Positions 7,531-16,475 of a stretch of DNA of 64,000 nucleotides are shown one piece after another; the first letter of the stretch is position 1; each line of letters begins with the position of its first letter. This stretch comes from Sphingomonadales bacterium UBA2683 (lineage in GTDB: Bacteria > Pseudomonadota > Alphaproteobacteria > Sphingomonadales > Sphingomonadaceae). Where the stretch lies: assembly GCA_002354635.1 (NCBI GenBank), contig DELZ01000005.1:297994-361993 (forward strand), given 5' to 3'. Made by a program: the position numbers and the translations under genes. A model generated the notes under the pieces. The model was not told the DNA's origin and ran no database searches. It worked only from the letters and a program-made list of their open reading frames with translations.

Positions 7531-10269
7531 TTGACCGCCAACACCCTACCCTACCCGGCGCTTCACGCCAGCCACAGCGGCATCTGGATTTGCACGGCCG
7601 ATGGCGAAACCCGCGCGATCGGCAAGGGCGAGGCCATTGGCCGCGTCGCGGAAACGCCGCATATCCTGCTCAACGCGCCGCTCCTGGGCCAGAGGCTGGG
7701 CTATCCCGACCTGTCCGGTCTGGATCTGCTGGAACTCTTTGCCTTCATCCATCCGGCCCAGTTCATCGTTCCGACGCCGGCTGGCCTGGCCAAGACGCTG
7801 GGCCTGACGCCACCGGAGCAGGAGGCTGATATCGCCGGCCTCTACCGGCAAGCCGCGAGCCAGTTGCTCGCCGGATTGCAGGCCCCCTACTGGAAAGAGC
7901 GTGAAGGGGCCTGGAGCAGCGCGCAGGCCCTGTTCCGGCTGCGCTGGCCCTGGGCAGGGGAAGTTGGCCAGAGGCTCGAAAAACCGGCAGGAACCGAACG
8001 CTGGCTGTTCTCGAAACTGTCCGAGTGGGAAGAGGAGCCGGCGCGGCCGGCACCGCGCCCGATTGCCATGGACGAGCAGGCCACGCTTGCCCGCCTCGAT
8101 GCGCTCACCGGCGAGGGAGCCGAGGACCGGAAGGGCCAGAAAAGCTATGCCGCGGCGGTAAGCGGAATCTTCAATCCGCGCCGGATCAAGGGCGAACCCA
8201 ATATGCTGCTCGCGGAGGCCGGGACGGGCATTGGCAAGACGCTGGGCTATCTGGCACCCGCCTCGCTCTGGTCCAGCCAGGCCGGCGGCGCAGTCTGGAT
8301 ATCGACTTTCACCAAGGCCTTGCAGCGCCAGCTCGACCGCGAAACCCGACGCATCTATCCCGACGAAGCGACCTTTCGCAAGAAAGTGGTCGTCCGCAAG
8401 GGACGGGAAAATTATCTCTGCCTGCTCAATCTGGAAGATGCCTTGCAGGGCGGGTTCACCGGACGGGCTGCGATTCTGGCCCATTTGGTCGCGCGCTGGG
8501 CAGCCTATAGCAAGGACGGCGACATGATCGGCGGCGACCTGCCCGGCTGGCTGACCACGCTGTTCCGGCGCAACGGCGCGACCGCGCTGACCGACCGGCG
8601 CGGCGAATGCGTCTATGCCGGCTGCCCGCATTACCGCAAGTGCTTCATCGAGAAAGCCGCGCGCGCCAGCCAGCAGGCCGACATCGTGATCGCCAACCAC
8701 GCGCTGGTCATGGTCAATGCCGCGCGCGGACGCGAGCAGCAGAACCGACCGACCCGCCTGATCTTTGACGAAGGTCATCATCTGTTCGATGCCGCCGATT
8801 CGATGTTTGCGGCGCGCCTTTCCGGACAGGAGGCGATTGAGATCCGCCGCTGGGTGATCGGGCCGGAAACGAAAAACCGCGGCAGGCGCCGCGGTCTGGC
8901 CGCGCGGCTCGCCGATATCGCATCCTATGACGAGGACGGCGGCCGGGCGATAGAAAGCGCCCGCCACGCTGCCGAAGCGATGCCCGGCGACGGCTGGCTC
9001 CAGCGGCTGGGTGAAGGCGAACCCTTCGGCCCGGTCGAAACGCTGCTGCACGAGGTACGGGCGATGGTCTTTGCCCGCGACGAAAGCCAGAGCGCGGATG
9101 CCGGTTACGGGCTGGAAACCGAACTGTCCGACATCGAAGGCCCGATGATCGACGCGGTTGCCAATGCAGCAGAAGCAATGGATGCCCTGCTTCGACCGCT
9201 GGTTCGCCTCGGTCAGAGGATCGAACATCTGATCGAGGAAGGCCCCGACTGGATGGATGCCCCGGCCAAGGCGCGAATGGAGGGGGCATTGTCGAGCCTG
9301 GGCTGGCGCTGCGATACCCTGTCAGGCTGGCTCTCGCTGCTGTCGCGCATTGGCGGACCGGCCGATCCCGATTTCGTGGACTGGCTGATGATCGACCGCT
9401 TTGAAGGGCGCGAATATGATATTGGCATTTGCCGTCACTGGCTTGATCCGACCATCCCGGTCACCGAGGTCGTCACCAAAGCGGCACATGGCATCATGAT
9501 CACCTCGGCGACGCTGAAAGGTGGCGGCGGATGGGAAACCGCGCGGGCGCTGAGCGGGGCCGTGCATCTCGATCATGCGCCGCAGGAATTCGAGGTCGCC
9601 AGTCCGTTCGACTATCCCAACCAGGCCAAGGTGATCATCGTCACCGATGTGAAACGCGGTGACATGGCGGGTTTGGCAGGCGCCTATGCGCAGCTTATTG
9701 AAGCGTCCGGCGGCGGTACTTTGGGTCTGTTCACCGCGATCCGCCGCCTGCGTACCGTCTACGCGCGGATCGCCGACCGGATGGCGCAGAGCGGGCTGCC
9801 GATTTATGCCCAGCATGTCGATCCGATCGACACCGGCACGCTGGTCGATATCTTCAGGGACGATCCCAAGGCCAGTCTGCTCGGTACCGACGCGCTGCGC
9901 GACGGGGTCGACGTGCCCGGACAGAGCTTGCGGCTGGTAATCATGGAGTCAGTGCCCTGGCCTCGGCCCAATATTCTCCATCGCGCCAGGCGTCTGGCGG
10001 GCGGCGGCAGCGCCTATGACGACCGGATCATCCGCGCCCGGCTGGCCCAGGCCTTTGGCCGGATCATTCGCCGCGCCGATGACCATGGCCATTTTGTCAT
10101 CCTGTCCTCGGCCTTTCCGTCACGCCTCCTCACCGCCTTTCCGGAAGGGACGCCGGTCGAACGCATGCCGCTCGATCAGGCGCTGGCAGAGATCCGCGCA
10201 GCCAAAGCCGAAATGCGGCAATCCGGCCTTTCAACTGCAACAAGTTTGATGCATGACGACCCGCAATGA
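7531..10269 (+). CDS. DinG/XPD-like ATP-dependent DNA helicase
   Basis: This 912-residue superfamily 2 helicase has an N-terminal extension of about 215 residues and then the helicase core. The Walker A motif is EAGTGIGKT (about residue 231). The DEAH box reads DEGHHLF (about 413). A TSATLK motif and a motif VI-like AFGRIIRRADDHG follow. Four cysteines, one in NYLCLLN and three in ECVYAGCPHYRKC, fit the iron-sulphur domain of the DinG/XPD/RAD3 group. It probably unwinds damaged or structured DNA in the 5'-3' direction. The only plausible start is a TTG at 7531 with no clear ribosome-binding site, so the exact N-terminus is uncertain. The SixA-like gene overlaps its stop (ATGA). Confidence 0.88.
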   Translation: MTANTLPYPALHASHSGIWICTADGETRAIGKGEAIGRVAETPHILLNAPLLGQRLGYPDLSGLDLLELFAFIHPAQFIVPTPAGLAKTLGLTPPEQEADIAGLYRQAASQLLAGLQAPYWKEREGAWSSAQALFRLRWPWAGEVGQRLEKPAGTERWLFSKLSEWEEEPARPAPRPIAMDEQATLARLDALTGEGAEDRKGQKSYAAAVSGIFNPRRIKGEPNMLLAEAGTGIGKTLGYLAPASLWSSQAGGAVWISTFTKALQRQLDRETRRIYPDEATFRKKVVVRKGRENYLCLLNLEDALQGGFTGRAAILAHLVARWAAYSKDGDMIGGDLPGWLTTLFRRNGATALTDRRGECVYAGCPHYRKCFIEKAARASQQADIVIANHALVMVNAARGREQQNRPTRLIFDEGHHLFDAADSMFAARLSGQEAIEIRRWVIGPETKNRGRRRGLAARLADIASYDEDGGRAIESARHAAEAMPGDGWLQRLGEGEPFGPVETLLHEVRAMVFARDESQSADAGYGLETELSDIEGPMIDAVANAAEAMDALLRPLVRLGQRIEHLIEEGPDWMDAPAKARMEGALSSLGWRCDTLSGWLSLLSRIGGPADPDFVDWLMIDRFEGREYDIGICRHWLDPTIPVTEVVTKAAHGIMITSATLKGGGGWETARALSGAVHLDHAPQEFEVASPFDYPNQAKVIIVTDVKRGDMAGLAGAYAQLIEASGGGTLGLFTAIRRLRTVYARIADRMAQSGLPIYAQHVDPIDTGTLVDIFRDDPKASLLGTDALRDGVDVPGQSLRLVIMESVPWPRPNILHRARRLAGGGSAYDDRIIRARLAQAFGRIIRRADDHGHFVILSSAFPSRLLTAFPEGTPVERMPLDQALAEIRAAKAEMRQSGLSTATSLMHDDPQ

Positions 10270-10808
10270 AAAAACTCACGCTCCTGCGCCACGCCAAATC
10301 CAGCTGGGATGATCCGGTCGACCGCGATTTTGACCGCCCTCTCAACACGAAAGGCAAGCGCGCAGCGGCCGTGATGGGCCGGTTCATCCGGAGCAACGGT
10401 CTCGCCTTCGATCAGATTCTGGCATCCCCCGCCGTCCGGGTTATCGAGACGCTGGAAAATGTCGAGGAAGCGCGAGGCCAGGCGATGGAACCGACCTGGG
10501 ACCGCAAAATCTACCTCGCCTCTTCGGCGACCCTGCTCGACGTGTTGCGCGGTGCCCATGCGGATGCCGGGCATATCTTGATGGTTGGTCATAATCCCGG
10601 CCTGGAAGACCTGATTTTCGATCTGGTCCCCGATGACGGAAGCTCTCCGGCGCGCGACGAGGTTGAAACCAAATATCCAACCGCTGCGCTGGCCGAAATG
10701 ACACTCGCTATCGACGACTGGTCCGAAATCACCGAAAAATGCGGCACGCTGGACCGCTTCACACGACCGCGGGATCTCGATCCGGAACTGGGGCCGGATT
10801 ACGACTAG
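10266..10808 (+). CDS. Histidine phosphatase family protein (SixA-like)
   Basis: The 180-residue protein begins with LTLLRHAKSSW, the phosphoacceptor RH motif of the histidine phosphatase superfamily, and has the second catalytic histidine in MVGHNPGLEDL (about residue 105). The short length and RHAKS pattern fit SixA-type phosphohistidine phosphatases rather than phosphoglycerate mutases. SixA removes phosphate from histidine-containing phosphotransfer domains; the target here is unknown. It is translationally coupled to the helicase gene (four-base overlap) with no obvious functional link. Confidence 0.85.
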   Translation: MKKLTLLRHAKSSWDDPVDRDFDRPLNTKGKRAAAVMGRFIRSNGLAFDQILASPAVRVIETLENVEEARGQAMEPTWDRKIYLASSATLLDVLRGAHADAGHILMVGHNPGLEDLIFDLVPDDGSSPARDEVETKYPTAALAEMTLAIDDWSEITEKCGTLDRFTRPRDLDPELGPDYD

Positions 10809-10915
10809 CCGATCTCCGCATTATTCCCGTTCTCCGGCCGAACGGCTACGGTAACTGCCGGTTTGCGATGATCCAGCGATAGAATTGCCCTCCTGTCTGG
10901 TCCCGGGTTCAGGCG

Positions 10916-11401
10916 ATGGAAATGTATCGATCTATAGGGACGGAATCCAAGCCCGCCACCGGATCAAGGAACAATGCTATCGACCACTTTCCGGCCCGCG
11001 CTTTCTTCGCTGTTTTGGCAACCGGTTTGCTCTCGATCCTGTCACCGGCGAACGCCGCAGAGTCCGATCCGGCCGCCAGCGAAGCCGAACGATGGTCGGT
11101 TCTGGTTACCTTTGGTGAAGACGATTGTCCGGAATCGACTCAAGGCGAAATCGTGGTCTGCGCGCACCAGCCCGAAGAGGAAAGATACCGGATACCCAAG
11201 GCCGTTCGGGAAAGGGAAAAGGAAGTGGAAGCGCATTATGCCATGTCCTGGACAGCGCAGTTCCAGAATCACGAGGATGACGCGCGGCTAGGCCGTCCGA
11301 ACAGCTGTTCGCCAGTCGGCACCAACGGCTTTACCGGATGTCAGGCAGCATTTTTGCGAGACTGGTTCGCAGAGCGCACTGTCGATAGCGTTAAAAAATA
11401 A
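10916..11401 (+). CDS. Secreted cysteine-motif protein of unknown function (paralogue of 50174-50791)
   Basis: I do not recognise a named family. The 161-residue protein has a hydrophobic export-like segment (about 29-45, ending ANAAE) followed by a short conserved domain. Two motifs, DCPESTQGEIVVCA and NSCSPVGTNGFTGC, recur almost unchanged in the leftward gene at 50174-50791 as DPCPQSTEDEIVVCA and NSCSPTGAGGFTGC, with YRIP between them in both. Four cysteines are therefore conserved, suggesting two disulphides in the periplasm. The true start could be downstream of 10916, closer to the signal sequence. The gene stands alone between the SixA-like gene and the MerR gene. Confidence 0.75.
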   Translation: MEMYRSIGTESKPATGSRNNAIDHFPARAFFAVLATGLLSILSPANAAESDPAASEAERWSVLVTFGEDDCPESTQGEIVVCAHQPEEERYRIPKAVREREKEVEAHYAMSWTAQFQNHEDDARLGRPNSCSPVGTNGFTGCQAAFLRDWFAERTVDSVKK

Positions 11402-11443
11402 GGCCTTGTCGCGCGGCGTACCCGACGCCCGCTGCCGACCGGA

Positions 11444-11830
11444 CTAAGCCTGTCTGAGCGCCTGTGACAGCTGTTCGCGGATTGATTTGAGTTCCGCCAG
11501 AATCAGGCTGTTATCCTCAAATCCGCTTTCTGCCAGCGGCAGAGCTTCCGGGAACCGTTGCGGTGCGTTTTCTACCATCACCGGCCGCTTGCGCTGCGAC
11601 GCCAGAAATTTGCGTGCGCCCTTGATCGTATAGCCCTCTTCGTTGAGCAACCGGTGGATCAGCTTGACCGTCTCGACATCTTCGGGGCGATAATGACGCC
11701 GTGCGCCTGCCCGCTTGAGCGGGGTCAGCATGGGAAACTGGTCTTCCCAGTATCGCAAAATATGGGGTTTGATGTTAAGCTCTTTGGACAACTCGCCGAT
11801 GGTCCGGAAAGCCCCTTCTTCCTTGGTCAT
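11444..11830 (-). CDS. MerR family transcriptional regulator
   Basis: The 128-residue protein has an N-terminal MerR winged helix: TIGELSKELNIKPHILRYWE is the helix-turn-helix, followed by RRHYRPEDVETVKLIHRLL. The C-terminal tail is short and has no metal-binding cysteines, so this is not a classic metal sensor. It follows ihfA on the same strand with 27 bases between the ihfA stop and its start, a pairing that is common in Alphaproteobacteria. Targets are unknown. Confidence 0.88.
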   Translation of the reverse strand: MTKEEGAFRTIGELSKELNIKPHILRYWEDQFPMLTPLKRAGARRHYRPEDVETVKLIHRLLNEEGYTIKGARKFLASQRKRPVMVENAPQRFPEALPLAESGFEDNSLILAELKSIREQLSQALRQA

Positions 11831-11857
11831 ACACTACTCCCCCGGGCGCCGGGTCCA

Positions 11858-12157
11858 TTAACCTGCGGCGATTATCCTGTCACGCATCGTCTGACTGGCC
11901 CGGAAAGTCAGCACCCGTCGCGGCGCGATCGGCACTTCAATTCCGGTCTTGGGATTGCGGCCGGTGCGTTCACCCTTGTCGCGCAGCACAAATGTTCCGA
12001 ATCCCGAAATCTTGACATTTTCGCCTTCGACCAGAGCTTCGATCATATGGTCCAGAATCGATTCCACCATGACCGCGCTGTCGGCACGGGAAAGCCCCAC
12101 TTGCCGGTTCATTGTATCGGCCAGATCAGCACGAGTCAGGGTGTTCGTGTAGCTCAT
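11858..12157 (-). CDS. ihfA: Integration host factor subunit alpha
   Basis: The 99-residue protein begins MSYTNTLTRADLADTMN and contains the DNA-bending beta-arm segment RNPKTGIEVPIAPRRVLTF. Both length and sequence match IHF-alpha, which pairs with IHF-beta to bend DNA in recombination, replication and transcription. I chose the ATG at 12157 because it gives the usual length; in-frame starts further upstream (12172, 12235) would add a non-conserved leader. It is likely co-transcribed with the downstream MerR gene. It is divergent from the thioesterase gene, with about 120 bases in between for both promoters. Confidence 0.95.
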   Translation of the reverse strand: MSYTNTLTRADLADTMNRQVGLSRADSAVMVESILDHMIEALVEGENVKISGFGTFVLRDKGERTGRNPKTGIEVPIAPRRVLTFRASQTMRDRIIAAG

Positions 12158-12279
12158 CACAATATCATCCATTAAGAGACTGAAAAACAATTGGCCTATA
12201 ATGCAGATACTTGCTTTTGTAAATGTCGGCAGCAAACTTACCAGTAGATTTCAGCCGACTAGCCCGATAAGCGGAAGGG

Positions 12280-13077
12280 ATGACCGATAAATATCCTCAG
12301 CCTGTCGCCCTTGCCGAACTGCTCGATCAATGCGGGCCCGGCGGACCGGACCATGCCGTTGTTTTGCCGCAGAGCTGGACCCAGGGCCGCACTGCGTTCG
12401 GTGGCCTGTCCGGTGCGCTTGCCTATCACGCCGCCAGCCATATCGAATCCGGGTTGCCCCCGCTGCGGTCGGCGCAAATCGCATTCACCGGCCCCCTGTT
12501 CGGAACATTGACAGCAGAAACCGCCATGCTGCGCCGGGGCAAGAGCACTGCTTTTGTGCAGTCGGAGATTTTCGGTGACAAGGACCTCGGACTACATTGC
12601 AATTTCATCTTTGCCGCGCCCCGCGCCACTGAAGTGAAGATAGCGGACATCGCCGAACCCGCCTTTCCTGACCTGCCCGGAGATGCAGACCTGCATAGCG
12701 GGCCCCCGCAATTTTTCACGTCGAACATGGAATATGTCGGCAAGCGGATCGACACCAGTATCAAGACCAACCGCCTGACACGCTGGATGCGTCTGAAACT
12801 GCGCGCCGGTCTCGACCCGGTCGCGGAAATCCTTTGCATGTGCGACAGCCTGCCGCCTTCAGTCATGGGATTGCTCGACCAGAATGCCATGGTCAGCTCG
12901 ATGAACTGGCAGGTCAATATCATTGCCGAACAGCTTGCCACCGACGATGGCTGGTGGCTGATCGATTCCCACACCCATCACGCCGATCATGGCGCCAGCA
13001 GCCAATATATGAGTATCTGGAACAGCCGGCAGGAATTGATGGCCACCGCGATGCAGAGCGTGGCCTATTACGCCTGA
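12280..13077 (+). CDS. Acyl-CoA thioesterase family protein (double hotdog, TesB-like)
   Basis: The 265-residue protein resembles the two-hotdog acyl-CoA thioesterases. The N-terminal half includes QGRTAFGGLSGAL and the C-terminal half has the WWLIDSHTHHADHGASSQ segment. The length fits the family. It would release free fatty acids from acyl-CoA in the cytoplasm. Its stop overlaps the ATG of the FAD oxidoreductase gene by one base (TGATG), and a methyltransferase follows four bases after that, so the three are very probably one operon acting on a fatty-acyl or related lipid substrate. The substrate itself cannot be read from sequence. Confidence 0.8.
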   Translation: MTDKYPQPVALAELLDQCGPGGPDHAVVLPQSWTQGRTAFGGLSGALAYHAASHIESGLPPLRSAQIAFTGPLFGTLTAETAMLRRGKSTAFVQSEIFGDKDLGLHCNFIFAAPRATEVKIADIAEPAFPDLPGDADLHSGPPQFFTSNMEYVGKRIDTSIKTNRLTRWMRLKLRAGLDPVAEILCMCDSLPPSVMGLLDQNAMVSSMNWQVNIIAEQLATDDGWWLIDSHTHHADHGASSQYMSIWNSRQELMATAMQSVAYYA

Positions 13078-14387
13078 TGGAAGCGGGCGCAACCCATCAG
13101 CATCAGCCAAGCCTGGCCGTAATCGGCACGGGCATTGCCGGTCTCTCTGCCGCCTATCTGCTGAAGGACAAATATCGGGTCACCGTATTTGAAAGCCAGA
13201 CGCGCGCCGGGATGGGGGTGCACAGTGTCGATTATGTCAGCAACGGCATCACCCGCCGGATCGATATCCCGCTGCGCATTTTCTGCCGCGGCTATTATGA
13301 AAATCTGCTGGCGCTCTACCGGCATATCGGCGTCGAGATCGTGACCAGCGACCATAGCGGAATATTCGCCGACGACGCCGGCCATGTCTTGCTGCATTAT
13401 GGCAATATCCGCTGGGGCGGCTCGCAAATTTCCCATCTGAAGGGCCGCAGCTGGCTGCGTCCCGCGGCCTGGACCCTGGGTCTGCAGAGCCGGCAATTTT
13501 TTGCCCGGGCGAAACGGGATGCCAGCCAGCCGGATCTCGCCGATATGTCTTTCGGCGAATATCTGTTGCACGCCGAGGCCGGTCGGGCATTTGTCGATAC
13601 CGTCCTCCTGCCGATGCTCTCGGTAACCTGTACCTGCGACTATCAGGCGGTGCGCGACTATCCGGCCGATATCATGCTGGAATATCTGACCTGCGGGATT
13701 CACGAGATCGGGATCATGAGCGCGGCCAAGGGGGTGGAAGACATCGTCCCGCGCATGCTGGTCGATGTGGAGCTCCGGACCAACAGTCCGATCGCCACCA
13801 TTGAACCGGACGGGCAGCAGCTGCGCGTTACGACACAGGCGGGTGCAAAGCAGCACTTCGACCAGGTGGTGATCGCCGCCCAGGCCCAGCAGGCGGCGGC
13901 GATGCTATCCGGATTTGATGACCGCCAGACCTTGCTGCACCGCATTCCCTTCGAACGGTCGACCATGAGCGTCCACACGGACCAGCAGATCCTGCCCGCG
14001 CCGGCTACAGGCCTTTCGCCGGTCAGCTATCACGTGCCGCCCGAGAGCAACCGCGCAGAGGTCTCCGTCGACCTGACCAAGGCCATTGCCCGGCTGTCCG
14101 GTCAGGAAACCGTGTTCCAGACCTGGAACCCGATGCGCAGAATCTCTCCCAACCGCGAACTGGCGAGAGTCGACTTTACCCGCCCGACGGTTACCCGCGA
14201 CAGCCGCGAGGCGGTCAGGGCTTTGCGCAAGAGCCAGAACCGGCCAGGCAACCGGCTGTGGCTGTGCGGCTCCTATATGGCGGAGAAAATTCCGTTGCTG
14301 GAGGCTGCGGTGGATTCGTCGGTGACGGTGGCCGAACAGCTGGGTGCCGCCATACCCTGGAAGACCGGCACCCCGGCTGCGGCCTGA
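13077..14387 (+). CDS. FAD-dependent oxidoreductase (amine-oxidase-like, COG2907 type)
   Basis: The 436-residue protein opens with a Rossmann FAD-binding motif, VIGTGIAGLSAAYLL (about residues 15-29), followed by an acidic strand end (VFESQ). It ends with a second flavin-contacting region (LWLCGSYMAEKIPLLEAAVDS). It resembles the flavin amine oxidase-like group whose genes often sit beside cyclopropane-fatty-acid-synthase-like methyltransferases. The start is the ATG overlapping the thioesterase stop, since the frame upstream is antisense-free but unconserved. A role in desaturating or reducing a methylated fatty-acyl chain is an inference from the neighbourhood. Confidence 0.8.
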   Translation: MEAGATHQHQPSLAVIGTGIAGLSAAYLLKDKYRVTVFESQTRAGMGVHSVDYVSNGITRRIDIPLRIFCRGYYENLLALYRHIGVEIVTSDHSGIFADDAGHVLLHYGNIRWGGSQISHLKGRSWLRPAAWTLGLQSRQFFARAKRDASQPDLADMSFGEYLLHAEAGRAFVDTVLLPMLSVTCTCDYQAVRDYPADIMLEYLTCGIHEIGIMSAAKGVEDIVPRMLVDVELRTNSPIATIEPDGQQLRVTTQAGAKQHFDQVVIAAQAQQAAAMLSGFDDRQTLLHRIPFERSTMSVHTDQQILPAPATGLSPVSYHVPPESNRAEVSVDLTKAIARLSGQETVFQTWNPMRRISPNRELARVDFTRPTVTRDSREAVRALRKSQNRPGNRLWLCGSYMAEKIPLLEAAVDSSVTVAEQLGAAIPWKTGTPAAA

Positions 14388-14390
14388 CAA

Positions 14391-15230
14391 ATGTCCGAAT
14401 TCCACAATCTTGCAGAACTGGCGCTCAACCGGACGGACCAGTCCTGGGGCAATCTCGGATATTGGAAAAGCGCGACGGACTATTCGGACGCATGCCGTGC
14501 GCTGGCGCTGCTGCTCGGGGAAGAGGCCGGTCTGGACCCGCAGTCCGTGGTGTTCGACGCCGGTTTCGGATGCGGCGACCAGCTGCCGCTCTGGCGCGAC
14601 CATTTTCGCGTGGCCCGGGTCCGCGGCGTCAACCTGTCGCGCAGCCAGACCGCCCATGCGAGGGCCAAACTGGAAAGAGCCGGTCACGCGGCTATCGCTG
14701 CCGCCATCGTTCAGGGCGATATCAACGATCCCGGAATCTGGCGCACGGCCCTGAACCGGGAAAAGCCGAGCCATGTCATCGCGCTGGATTGCGCTTATCA
14801 TTTCCCCGGCCGCACGGAATTTTCGCGGCTCGCGCATCGGCACCTCGCACGGGACGGCCGGCTTGCGTTGACCGATTTCGTGCTCGCGGACCAGCATGAT
14901 ACGGCTTCCCTCCGCCATCAGCTTCTGCGCTGGATGCTGAAATGCTCGCGTATTGCCGAGGACAATATTGTGCGCCGGGACCACTATCGGCTGCAGTTGC
15001 AGGAGGCCGGCTTCGACAACATCCGGATGACCGATATCAGTCCACATGTCCTGCCCGGTCTCGCCCGCTTCATGCAAAAGCTCCGGCAGGACAAGGTCTC
15101 GGCGGGGGCTGGCACATATCCGGGCTGGTTGAGTCTGCTCAAATACCGGGTCACCGGCCGGTTTCTCCGGTGGGCCTATCGCCGGTCGATCCTGCGCTAT
15201 TGCGTCATCAGCGCTACGAAAACCGGCTGA
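14391..15230 (+). CDS. SAM-dependent methyltransferase, probably lipid-modifying
   Basis: The 279-residue class I methyltransferase has the SAM-binding motif VFDAGFGCGDQ (about residues 55-65) and a post-motif region GVNLSRSQTAHARAK. That region resembles the hallmark segment of cyclopropane/mycolic-acid type methyltransferases. A hydrophobic aromatic strand, IALDCAYHFPGR, follows. It starts three bases after the oxidoreductase stop. Grouped with the oxidoreductase and thioesterase, a lipid substrate is likely. A small-molecule methyltransferase (for example of a quinone or polyketide) is the main alternative. Confidence 0.78.
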   Translation: MSEFHNLAELALNRTDQSWGNLGYWKSATDYSDACRALALLLGEEAGLDPQSVVFDAGFGCGDQLPLWRDHFRVARVRGVNLSRSQTAHARAKLERAGHAAIAAAIVQGDINDPGIWRTALNREKPSHVIALDCAYHFPGRTEFSRLAHRHLARDGRLALTDFVLADQHDTASLRHQLLRWMLKCSRIAEDNIVRRDHYRLQLQEAGFDNIRMTDISPHVLPGLARFMQKLRQDKVSAGAGTYPGWLSLLKYRVTGRFLRWAYRRSILRYCVISATKTG

Positions 15231-15365
15231 AGTCACGATCGCGGTGCAGATCAAATTGCTTGCGAAACGCCGTCCTGCCAGCCATCCTGCCGGCAATATG
15301 TGCAGCACCGGATACCAGAAGCGACGGCAGAACCGGCCCCGCCCCGATGAAAGGAAATCAGCGTT

Positions 15366-16019
15366 ATGAGCGAAGACGATCTGCTCGAAAATTATCGCCG
15401 GGCCTATGACAACAGGGTCGGCTTTGGCCAGCGGCCCGCGCTGATCCTGATCGATTTCTGCGAGGGCTATTTCGATCCCGGTTGCGATCTCTTTGCCGAT
15501 GTGGGCGATGCGCTGGCCTCCGCCTTGCGGGTGCGCGAGGCAGCCCGATCGGCAGGCATACCGGTGATTCTGACCAACGTCTCCTATCATCCCAGCGCCA
15601 TCGACGGCGGCCGCTTTTTCGAAAAGGCGGCGCCGTTGCGCTATTTTGTCGCGGGCAATCCGATGGCCGCCTTTGCCCAAGGGCTTGAACCACGAGCGGA
15701 GGAACTGGTCATTACCAAGCAATATCCCAGCGCCTTTTTCGGCACCTCGCTTGCCTCCACCCTGACCGCACTCGGCGTGGACAGCGTGCTGCTGACCGGC
15801 CTGACCACCAGCGGCTGCGTCCGCGCCAGCTGCGTCGATGCCATGTCGCACGGCTTCCGCACGGCCGTCGTCGCCGAGGCCTGCGGCGACCGCCACCAGG
15901 CACCGCATGACGCCAATCTGTTCGACATGAACGCAAAATATGCCGATGTCGTCGGCGAGGAAGAGGCCATCCGTTTCCTGCACGGGCTGAACAACCGGGA
16001 TGTTACATCGAATATCTAG
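15366..16019 (+). CDS. Isochorismatase-family cysteine hydrolase
   Basis: The 217-residue protein has the catalytic triad of the family: aspartate in LILIDFCEGYF (about residue 29), lysine in VITKQYPSAFFGT (about 118), and cysteine in GLTTSGCVRASCVDAM (about 155). The length and N-terminal leader suggest the N-carbamoylsarcosine amidase/nicotinamidase-like branch rather than true isochorismatase. It would hydrolyse a C-N bond in a small molecule. AAAGGA precedes the ATG. It is the last gene before the tRNA-Leu repeat that marks the left end of the catabolic island, so it probably belongs to the ancestral chromosome. Confidence 0.85.
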   Translation: MSEDDLLENYRRAYDNRVGFGQRPALILIDFCEGYFDPGCDLFADVGDALASALRVREAARSAGIPVILTNVSYHPSAIDGGRFFEKAAPLRYFVAGNPMAAFAQGLEPRAEELVITKQYPSAFFGTSLASTLTALGVDSVLLTGLTTSGCVRASCVDAMSHGFRTAVVAEACGDRHQAPHDANLFDMNAKYADVVGEEEAIRFLHGLNNRDVTSNI

Positions 16020-16071
16020 CTGGCTTCCGGCCGCGCGGGATGTCGCGATAGCGATGTTGCGAACGTATATC

Positions 16072-16087
16072 TGGTGCCCAGAAGAGG
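16072..16087. repeat. Left attachment-site repeat (tRNA-Leu 3' end)
   Basis: TGGTGCCCAGAAGAGG is identical and in the same orientation to 29855-29870, which encodes the T-stem 3' strand, acceptor 3' strand, discriminator and CCA of tRNA-Leu. It lies 52 bases past the isochorismatase stop. Confidence 0.8.
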
Positions 16088-16475
16088 CATGGCCGGAATT
16101 TTCACATGGATGAACATTTAAGAACATTTTTCAATTATATTAGAATGATATAGTCGGGTCATCCTGAATATAGCGGACCATAGTTTTTCACCATTTCACA
16201 CGTCAAAAGGTGGGCTATAGGGTGGACCATTTCGTTCGTTTTTCGAGAAGTTTGGCGACCCCCAAGAGTTGTATTGTCTGGATTTCTTGAACGTCTGCTT
16301 TGCGCCCCCAATGCAGTCATTGCGAGCGTCGGCTGGCTCCCGGACAAGCGGACATTACATTACCAAGTTTGATTTGTTGGAGTGTCGAGTACTGGCAACA
16401 GAATCAGCCAAGCTGACATGCAATCGGTTGTTTTACCGACCGCTACGAGCGAGCTTGATAAACGAATGGGGACGC
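16088..16475. other. Non-coding left end of the island
   Basis: No gene is supported here. The first 150 bases are AT-rich and contain a short tandem repeat, GAACATTT at 16112-16119 and 16122-16129. AAAAGGTGGGC at 16205-16215 recurs in the same orientation at 29709-29719 near the other end. Such repeats near an attachment site resemble integrase arm-binding sites. The short reading frames in this stretch have no recognisable protein. Confidence 0.5.

Noticed and set aside
7546..9228. 560-codon frame antisense to the DinG-like helicase
   Set aside because: The opposite strand carries helicase motifs throughout; this frame is a composition artefact.
13905..16127. 740-codon leftward frame across the methyltransferase and isochorismatase genes
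   Set aside because: It covers three well-supported rightward genes and has no recognisable domain.
16159..16347. Small leftward frame near the left attachment repeat, considered as an integrase remnant
   Set aside because: Its 62 residues show no integrase motif (no R-H-R-Y residues) and no ribosome-binding site.
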